A DNA stretch of 13,502 bases. Source: Fidelibacterota bacterium. GTDB lineage: Bacteria; Fidelibacterota; Marinisomatia; Marinisomatales; TCS55. The notes under the pieces are model-generated. The model ran no database searches. It was not told the DNA's origin and saw nothing but the letters and a program-made list of their open reading frames with translations. The DNA is taken from NCBI GenBank assembly GCA_002712245.1, contig PASZ01000015.1, positions 38,647 to 52,148 on the forward strand, written 5' to 3'. Each line of letters starts with the position of its first letter. Position 1 is the first letter of the stretch. Below are positions 9,107 through 13,502 of this stretch, piece by piece. A program made the translations under genes and the position numbers.

Positions 9107-10693
9107 ATGAAAGTCCTCGTAACTGACCCTATTTCTAAATCGGGAATATCTATTTTAGAAGAAGCAAAACTTGATGTTGTACAACTTAATGATGCATCGG
9201 TTGATGATAAATTAAATGCTTGTTTAGATGCTGAGGGATGGATCGTTAGGAGTGGTACATCTATAGATCAAAAAGCTATTAAAGCCGCAAGGAGGCTGCG
9301 TGCTATAGGTCGGGCTGGTGTAGGGGTAGATAATATTGATATTTCTGCTGCAACACGAAGTGGAATAGTTGTGATGAATACTCCAGATGTAAATACTATA
9401 TCTGCAGCTGAACATACAATAGCAATGATGCTTGCTTTGTCTAGAAATATTTCTATTGGAGATCTTGAAATAAAACAAAAAAAATGGAATCGTCACCTGC
9501 TTGTTGGTTCTGAAATAAAAAATAAGACCTTAGGGATCGTTGGATTAGGAAAAATTGGCAAAGAGGTAATGAAAAGGTGTTTACCATTTGGAATGAATGT
9601 AATAGGGTTTGATCCGTTTGTTAATCAAAAGATGTTTAATAAAGAAGAAATTAGGATTGTAGAGCTTGATGAATTAATTAAGAATGCTGATTTTTTAACA
9701 ATCCATGTCCCTCTCACTGATAAGACTAAGGACCTATTTAATATTAAGCGATTGACATCAATGAAAAAAACGGCTAGAATAATTAATGTTTCTAGGGGAG
9801 GAATTATTAACGAACAAGACCTTGCTAAAGCGCTAACTGATAAAAAGATTGCTGGAGCAGCAATAGATGTATTTGAACAAGAACCTGTCGAAAAAGATAA
9901 TCCTCTTATCGATGCTCCCAATATTCTATTAACGCCACATTTGGGAGCTTCTACGAGAGAAGCCAAAGAAGGGGTTAGCATTTCTATTTGTGAACAGCTG
10001 AGGGATTTTTTACTTGAGGAAAAGCTTAGTAATGCTATAAATATGCCAATCTCAGATTTATCCACTATTAAGGAGATTCAGTCAAGTTTGGACCTTGCAG
10101 AAACGATGGGAAGATTGCAAGACCAGCTAAACCCTGAAGCTATCAAGAAAATTCAAGTTGAATGCTCGGGCTTATTAGAAGACTCAAAACCTATAGCATT
10201 AGCTTTTCTTAAAGGCTTTTTAGGTAAAAGAATTCCAGAAAGAATAAACTATATAAATTCCGAAGCGCTTGCTGTTGATCTTGGTATTAAAATTGAACAT
10301 AGCTACACAAACGATAGCGGATCATATACTAATTTGATCAGAACCCGTGTTTCAGGGATATCTAAACCTACTCGAATTGCAGGATCTGTCTTTGGTAGAA
10401 ATAAACCAAGATTAGTTAATATTCTTGGATTTGATATTGATGTCAAGCCGTATGGATATATGTTATTTGCAAAAAATAAAGATGTTCCCGGAGTTATTGG
10501 TAAAGTTGGCACTATTCTTGGGGATTTTAATGTAAATATTGGAGGATTTATACTTAGTAGGGCTGAAAAAGGTCAAGCTTTTTCAGTGGTCCGAGTTGAC
10601 AATATGATTTCAGATGAAAATTTATCTGAGCTAAGTAAAATACCAGAAATTATATCATTAAAACAGCTTACCTGCGATGAACATTCCAGTTGA
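9107..10693 (+). CDS. serA: D-3-phosphoglycerate dehydrogenase, long form with ASB and ACT domains
   Basis: SerA oxidises 3-phosphoglycerate to 3-phosphohydroxypyruvate with NAD+, the first step of serine synthesis. The 528-residue protein is the long (type I, Mycobacterium/Bacillus-like) form. The N-terminal substrate domain contains GRAGVGVDNID (68-78). The Rossmann domain contains GLGKIG with glycines at 146, 148 and 151. Catalytic residues are Arg230 in VSRGG, Glu259 in FEQEP and His278 in PHLGAST. An allosteric substrate-binding (ASB) region covers about 320-445, with the usual GSVFGRNKPRLVNILGF. A C-terminal ACT domain lies at about 455-525, starting at KDVPGVIGKVGTILGDFNVN. In this class the ACT domain usually senses serine, so feedback inhibition is plausible but not shown. 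It follows aconitase by seven bases and its last 17 bases overlap the next gene. The start lacks a Shine-Dalgarno site. The TGA stop is backed by TAA two codons on. Confidence 0.97.
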   Translation: MKVLVTDPISKSGISILEEAKLDVVQLNDASVDDKLNACLDAEGWIVRSGTSIDQKAIKAARRLRAIGRAGVGVDNIDISAATRSGIVVMNTPDVNTISAAEHTIAMMLALSRNISIGDLEIKQKKWNRHLLVGSEIKNKTLGIVGLGKIGKEVMKRCLPFGMNVIGFDPFVNQKMFNKEEIRIVELDELIKNADFLTIHVPLTDKTKDLFNIKRLTSMKKTARIINVSRGGIINEQDLAKALTDKKIAGAAIDVFEQEPVEKDNPLIDAPNILLTPHLGASTREAKEGVSISICEQLRDFLLEEKLSNAINMPISDLSTIKEIQSSLDLAETMGRLQDQLNPEAIKKIQVECSGLLEDSKPIALAFLKGFLGKRIPERINYINSEALAVDLGIKIEHSYTNDSGSYTNLIRTRVSGISKPTRIAGSVFGRNKPRLVNILGFDIDVKPYGYMLFAKNKDVPGVIGKVGTILGDFNVNIGGFILSRAEKGQAFSVVRVDNMISDENLSELSKIPEIISLKQLTCDEHSS

Positions 10694-11453
10694 CAATAAA
10701 ATTCGGATTGCTGGCGGAGGTATCGCAGGTCTTTCGACTGCGATTTATCTTCAATCAAAAAATAATCCTACTGTAGTTTATGAAAAGGAATTAAAAATAG
10801 GCCAAAGCCGTCATGGCGATTTTGAAGGATTAGAAAATTGGATATTCAATGATCGCATACATTCTTCATTTAAAAATATTGGCTTTGATTTTAATAAAAT
10901 TCAGTCTACACCAATAAGTAGTTTTTATGTACACACCACACATCAAAATCCATTGCATGTTAAAAGTAAAATCCCATTTTTCTTTTTGGTAAGCCGCGGG
11001 TCAAAATCGATAGATTTAGACCACCAATTATTTTTGCAATGTAAAAAAGCTGGAGTTGAATTCAGGTTTGGATCAAAAACTCCTAGCACCTGCGATGTAA
11101 TTGCAACTGGAACAAGAAAAGCATCGGCATACATTCAAGGAATTAATTTTAATACTGATTTAAAGAACCAGGTTCATTTATTGCTTGGAAAAAAGTTCGC
11201 ACCCAAAGGTTATGCATATCTTATTATTCAAAATGGACACGGGACGATTGCATCGGCGTTTAAAAAAACAAAAAACACTCAAGAAAGATTTCTTGAAAAC
11301 TGTATAGAATATTTTAAATCAAAAAATATTAATTTTTCTGAAGCTAAAAAATTTAGCAGTCGAGGTAGTTTTTCTCTCCCCTTTGGACAAATGAATCTAC
11401 CTATTTTAGTTGGCGAGGCTGGTGGTTTTCAAGATTATCTTTTTGGTTTTTGA
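10677..11453 (+). CDS. FAD-dependent oxidoreductase, geranylgeranyl-reductase-like, N-terminal part before an in-frame TGA
   Basis: This is an FAD-binding oxidoreductase of the PHBH fold, most like geranylgeranyl-reductase/lycopene-cyclase-type flavoproteins. The 258 residues begin with an FAD-binding Rossmann motif (RIAGGGIAGLS, glycines at about 13-18) and an acidic residue ending the second strand (VVYEKE, 34-38). They include VIATGTRKA at 141-149 and a KGYAYLII-type strand at 177-184. The product breaks off at 246-258 inside the second FAD-contact motif, GEAGGFQDYLFGF. Relatives continue with glycine and then a helix. The next codon here is TGA, and the expected helix follows in the same frame (next entry). 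Read through, the protein would be about 353 residues, normal for a compact family member. The substrate is unknown. The start overlaps serA by 17 bases. Status may be a nonsense mutation, a sequencing or assembly error, or readthrough. Confidence 0.75.
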   Translation: MNIPVDNKIRIAGGGIAGLSTAIYLQSKNNPTVVYEKELKIGQSRHGDFEGLENWIFNDRIHSSFKNIGFDFNKIQSTPISSFYVHTTHQNPLHVKSKIPFFFLVSRGSKSIDLDHQLFLQCKKAGVEFRFGSKTPSTCDVIATGTRKASAYIQGINFNTDLKNQVHLLLGKKFAPKGYAYLIIQNGHGTIASAFKKTKNTQERFLENCIEYFKSKNINFSEAKKFSSRGSFSLPFGQMNLPILVGEAGGFQDYLFGF

Positions 11454-11738
11454 ATGAGAATGTCTATGCTGTCAGGACTAGTTGCAGCAATGCGGTTAAA
11501 CGATGAGCATTCAAAAGCAAAAAATTTATTTAAAATTATTAATAGAAAAAGAAAGCTCTCGTTTGTAAACCGAACCCTTTATGAGAAATTGAATGATAAA
11601 CAAATGTATTTTTTAGCTAAAAAATTTTCTTGTTCAAAAGAACCGCTATCCATTCTTTCAGAATCATATAAATGGAGTTTAAAAACAGTTTTTAGATGGT
11701 TAAATTATAAAAATCGATATGAAGTACGTCATACTTAG
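11454..11738 (+). CDS. C-terminal part of the same FAD-dependent oxidoreductase, after the in-frame TGA
   Basis: This 94-codon open stretch starts at the ATG touching the TGA of the preceding entry (TGAATG) and is in the same reading frame. Its first residues, MRMSMLSGLVAAMRLND, are the helix expected directly after the GFG of a geranylgeranyl-reductase-like motif, where the usual form resembles GfGmr.a..SG.lAA. The rest is a basic, helical C-terminal region with no motif I recognise, consistent with the variable tail of this family. It is very unlikely to be an independent gene. Re-initiation at the abutting ATG could produce it as a separate fragment. Its end overlaps the start of the small membrane protein at 11719 by 20 bases, which argues that the whole reading frame was under selection until recently. 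Confidence 0.6.
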   Translation: MRMSMLSGLVAAMRLNDEHSKAKNLFKIINRKRKLSFVNRTLYEKLNDKQMYFLAKKFSCSKEPLSILSESYKWSLKTVFRWLNYKNRYEVRHT

Positions 11739-11883
11739 AAGTATTCAAATTCTTTCATTGCTGATTGTTTTATCAGGGCTAGCGAAAGGAATTGGAGAGA
11801 AAAATGTAACCCTAGAAATTAATGCTTTAATTATTGGATCAGGCTTATTTTATTTAGCAAATTTGTTGCTGAAGAAGAATTAA
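11719..11883 (+). CDS. Small two-helix membrane protein, unknown function
   Basis: A 54-codon frame from ATG 11719 to TAA 11881-11883 encodes a very hydrophobic product. It has one likely transmembrane helix at about 5-22 (ILRSIQILSLLIVLSGLA), a short loop with charged residues (KGIGEKNVTLE, 23-33) and a second helix at about 34-51 (INALIIGSGLFYLANLLL), ending in KKN. Support comes from its position. It fills the gap between the flavoprotein and the next gene, overlaps the former by 20 bases as other pairs here do, runs in the same direction, and ends in tandem TAATAA. I do not recognise a family. No ribosome binding site is visible. The basic C-terminus and helix lengths suggest a hairpin with both ends in the cytoplasm. 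That is inference. Confidence 0.6.
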   Translation: MKYVILRSIQILSLLIVLSGLAKGIGEKNVTLEINALIIGSGLFYLANLLLKKN

Positions 11884-11917
11884 TAATCGAAATTAAGAAT
11901 TACAAAAAGAGTTAATT

Positions 11918-12355
11918 ATGTCAAAGATATGGAATGATCTAAAATCAAATATGAAAGATTGGAGCAATGCTGCTGTTGAGAAAGCTGAAGAAGTAAGCAA
12001 GGTTGCTGTTGCTAAAACCGAAGAATTAACAAAAATAAGTAAAATAAAGTTAGTGATTCATCAACTTCAGCGAGATAAAAATAAAGAAATTTTTGCTCTT
12101 GGGAAATTGGTTTACAACCATTCTAAAGTAGCTAATATGTCAAACTTTACTGGAAATTCAGAATTTTTCTCCCATGTTGAGAAAATTGATAGCTTAAATG
12201 CGCAAATAGTTGAAAAAGAAAATGAAATTAATAAAATTAAAACAGAGACAATAGATGATTCTGAAATTTCAGAATCAAATACTCAAGATGATAGCGAAGA
12301 ATTAGACTCTGCTCAAGATTTAGATGCGTCCTCAGGCAAAGTTGATGAAGAATAA
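11918..12355 (+). CDS. Hypothetical coiled-coil/amphipathic-helix protein with acidic tail
   Basis: I do not recognise a named family. The 145-residue product has no signal peptide or membrane segment. Residues about 5-40 form an amphipathic helix containing an 11-residue tandem repeat (18-28 and 29-39). Residues 40-70 (ISKIKLVIHQLQRDKNKEIFALGKLVYNH) and 88-112 are predicted helix/coiled coil by eye. The LGKLVY element resembles small bacterial proteins in which a helix is followed by an 'xELGKxVY' stretch. The last 35 residues are a disordered, strongly acidic tail (TIDDSEISES...GKVDEE). AAAGAG lies about 8-13 bases before the ATG, the nearest thing to a Shine-Dalgarno site in the window. 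It sits between a small membrane protein and an M23 peptidase, so an envelope-associated role is possible but unsupported. Confidence 0.8.
   Translation: MSKIWNDLKSNMKDWSNAAVEKAEEVSKVAVAKTEELTKISKIKLVIHQLQRDKNKEIFALGKLVYNHSKVANMSNFTGNSEFFSHVEKIDSLNAQIVEKENEINKIKTETIDDSEISESNTQDDSEELDSAQDLDASSGKVDEE
11969..12034 (+). repeat. 33-base tandem repeat encoding an 11-residue repeat
   Basis: Two adjacent 33-base units (11969-12001 and 12002-12034) encode AAVEKAEEVSK and VAVAKTEELTK. By my count 24 of 33 bases match. The 11-residue periodicity with alternating A/V and K/E/T residues gives an amphipathic helix, as in LEA and synuclein-type proteins. With only two copies it could be a chance duplication. 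Confidence 0.55.
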
Positions 12356-12415
12356 TTTATTTTTTTGAGTATTTAGACGTTTTTCGTAATATTCACTTCC
12401 ATTTTATGAAAAAAT

Positions 12416-13354
12416 ATGTTTCGTAGAAAAAAGAACACAAATAAATATCATAATTATATTATCGTATCTGAAAAAGATAGCGGTGTACGTAATTATCATT
12501 TTTCCAGAAAGTTTGCATTAATTGTTATTGGTATATCTGTATTATCAATTTCTACAATTTTATTTTTTACTGCAAATGCTCTCACGGGTGTTTTATATAA
12601 AACTAAAATGACCAATCTGAGGTCGAGCTATGAGCATTTATCAGAAACACTAGTATCTTTACAGTCACAGCTTGACAATGTGTCAGGTGAAGTAGGATCA
12701 ATAGAAGAGAAAGATGAAGCCATTAGGACTTATGCTGGCTTACCGCAGATAGATAAAGATGTAAGAAAATTAGGAGTAGGTGGTACCGATTTTAAAATAA
12801 GTACAATTGATGATATCCCTAATGATATAACTAGTAGGATAACTGAGATTGAAATGAACGTAAATGCACTTTCAAGAAAAGTTAAGCTTGAATTAAATAG
12901 TTATAACAATTTATATGAAGTTGTTCGCAATCACTCAGATAATTTAAAATTTGTACCTTCAATTAGGCCTGTTCAAACAGGGTATTTAGGTTCAGGTTTT
13001 GGTTATAGAGAAGATCCATTCAATGGAAATACTAGGTTTCACTATGGACAAGATATTGCTGTAAATAACGGAACAAAAGTATATGCACCTGCAGATGGGA
13101 AAATTCGTTTTGCTGGAAATCAGGGCGGCTATGGAAAAGTAGTTAAAATTGATCATTCGAATGGTTATAGAACTTTGTTTGCTCACCTATCAAAGATAAA
13201 TGTCAAACCAGGAGCAAAAGTAAAAAGAGGAGATTTAATTGCTTTAAGTGGTAACACAGGTAGAACTGCTGGTCCTCACCTGCATTACGAAGTTCACCAT
13301 TATGGAGCGCCTCAGAATCCATTAGATTATTTTTTCTCAGGCTACCTCAAGTAA
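12416..13354 (+). CDS. Membrane-anchored M23 (LytM-type) zinc metallopeptidase
   Basis: M23 peptidases cleave peptide cross-bridges or stem peptides of peptidoglycan. The 312-residue product has a basic cytoplasmic N-terminus (RRKK) and one transmembrane helix at about 32-56 (KFALIVIGISVLSISTILFFTANAL). A coiled coil follows at about 65-105, then a linker, and a LytM domain at about 185-308. All active-site residues are present: zinc ligands His209 and Asp213 in HYGQD and His290 in HLH, plus catalytic His257 in FAHLS and His288. It should therefore be an active hydrolase, unlike degenerate EnvC/NlpD activators. Membrane anchor plus coiled coil plus M23 is the usual layout of periplasmic division or shape hydrolases. 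The ATG at 12416 is preceded by an out-of-frame ATG at 12406 that leads to a stop after six codons. miaB begins 43 bases after the stop. Confidence 0.93.
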   Translation: MFRRKKNTNKYHNYIIVSEKDSGVRNYHFSRKFALIVIGISVLSISTILFFTANALTGVLYKTKMTNLRSSYEHLSETLVSLQSQLDNVSGEVGSIEEKDEAIRTYAGLPQIDKDVRKLGVGGTDFKISTIDDIPNDITSRITEIEMNVNALSRKVKLELNSYNNLYEVVRNHSDNLKFVPSIRPVQTGYLGSGFGYREDPFNGNTRFHYGQDIAVNNGTKVYAPADGKIRFAGNQGGYGKVVKIDHSNGYRTLFAHLSKINVKPGAKVKRGDLIALSGNTGRTAGPHLHYEVHHYGAPQNPLDYFFSGYLK

Positions 13355-13397
13355 GCCTTTTTCCTCTAGTTTTCTTTTCATAATTTTCATCTAATTT

Positions 13398-13502
13398 ATG
13401 CAGAAATCATATTTTATAGAAACCTATGGATGCCAAATGAACGTGGCTGATTCCGAATTAATTTCATCAATGCTGATCGGTGCTGGCTATGTTGAAACAA
13501 AA
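13398..13502 (+). CDS. miaB: tRNA-2-methylthio-N6-dimethylallyladenosine synthase MiaB, partial (N-terminus only)
   Basis: MiaB is a radical-SAM methylthiotransferase that adds the 2-methylthio group to i6A37 of tRNAs reading UNN codons. Only the first 35 codons are in the window, open to its end. The N-terminal UPF0004 signature is clear: FIETYGCQMNVADSELI at residues 6-22. Its Cys11 is the first ligand of the auxiliary [4Fe-4S] cluster. The TYGCQMNVADSE form is that of MiaB; RimO has a LGCPKN-like version and MtaB differs again. The start is the only ATG at the right distance from the motif, in an A/T-rich leader without a Shine-Dalgarno site. Confidence 0.9.
   Translation, partial: MQKSYFIETYGCQMNVADSELISSMLIGAGYVETK

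Noticed and set aside
9625..10065. A 146-codon minus-strand frame inside serA
   Set aside because: It mirrors the conserved nucleotide-binding and catalytic region of serA. The S/L-rich translation is typical of an antisense shadow.
10677..11738. Genome-wide UGA-to-glycine recoding (code 25) as explanation for the internal TGA
   Set aside because: The large frames of porU, aconitase, serA and rsmH have no internal TGA and use GGN for glycine throughout. mraZ, porU and serA end plausibly at TGA. A local mutation, error or readthrough is simpler.
12365..12392. Possible promoter before the M23 gene (TTGAGT, 16 bases, TAATAT)
   Set aside because: Only four of six matches in each hexamer in very A+T-rich DNA, where such pairs arise often by chance.

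Overview
The window is a gene-dense, strongly A+T-rich stretch of bacterial chromosome. It holds no tRNA, rRNA, insertion sequence, CRISPR array or phage gene that I can see. The gene set is mraZ-rsmH, a RodZ-type regulator, Maf, a very large PorU-type C25 peptidase with a type IX secretion C-terminal domain, mitochondrial-type aconitase, and long-form SerA with ASB and ACT domains. Shine-Dalgarno sites are nearly absent. Together these point to the FCB group (Fibrobacteres-Chlorobi-Bacteroidetes and relatives). My best guess is a marine Marinimicrobia (SAR406)-like lineage. This is an inference from gene content, not from a marker gene.

Layout. Positions 1-6653 are on the minus strand, read right to left: porU, then maf (ATGA overlap), then rodZ, a 136-base regulatory gap, then mraZ and rsmH (cut by the window's left edge). 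The gap before mraZ carries a recognisable promoter with three TGGGT boxes, the expected operator of MraZ. A 181-base divergent intergenic region (6654-6834) separates this from a plus-strand run. That run is aconitase, serA, a geranylgeranyl-reductase-like flavoprotein split by an in-frame TGA, a 54-residue two-helix membrane protein, a coiled-coil/acidic-tail protein, a membrane-anchored M23 peptidase, and the start of miaB.

How the genes fit together. The minus-strand half concerns the cell envelope and division: 16S rRNA methylation with the dcw-cluster regulator MraZ, RodZ linked to cell shape, Maf, and a secretion-system sortase. The plus-strand half begins with central metabolism (TCA cycle, serine synthesis) and passes by tight spacing or overlap into a flavoprotein, then envelope proteins (small membrane protein, M23 hydrolase) and tRNA modification.

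Most of the window is ordinary core genome. The observations most worth a second look are (1) the TGA that replaces a conserved glycine codon in the flavoprotein, with intact homology on both sides, and (2) the MraZ operator/promoter architecture. Lesser ones are an unlisted 54-residue membrane protein and an 11-residue tandem repeat in the protein after it. I found no convincing evidence of a wholly new system.
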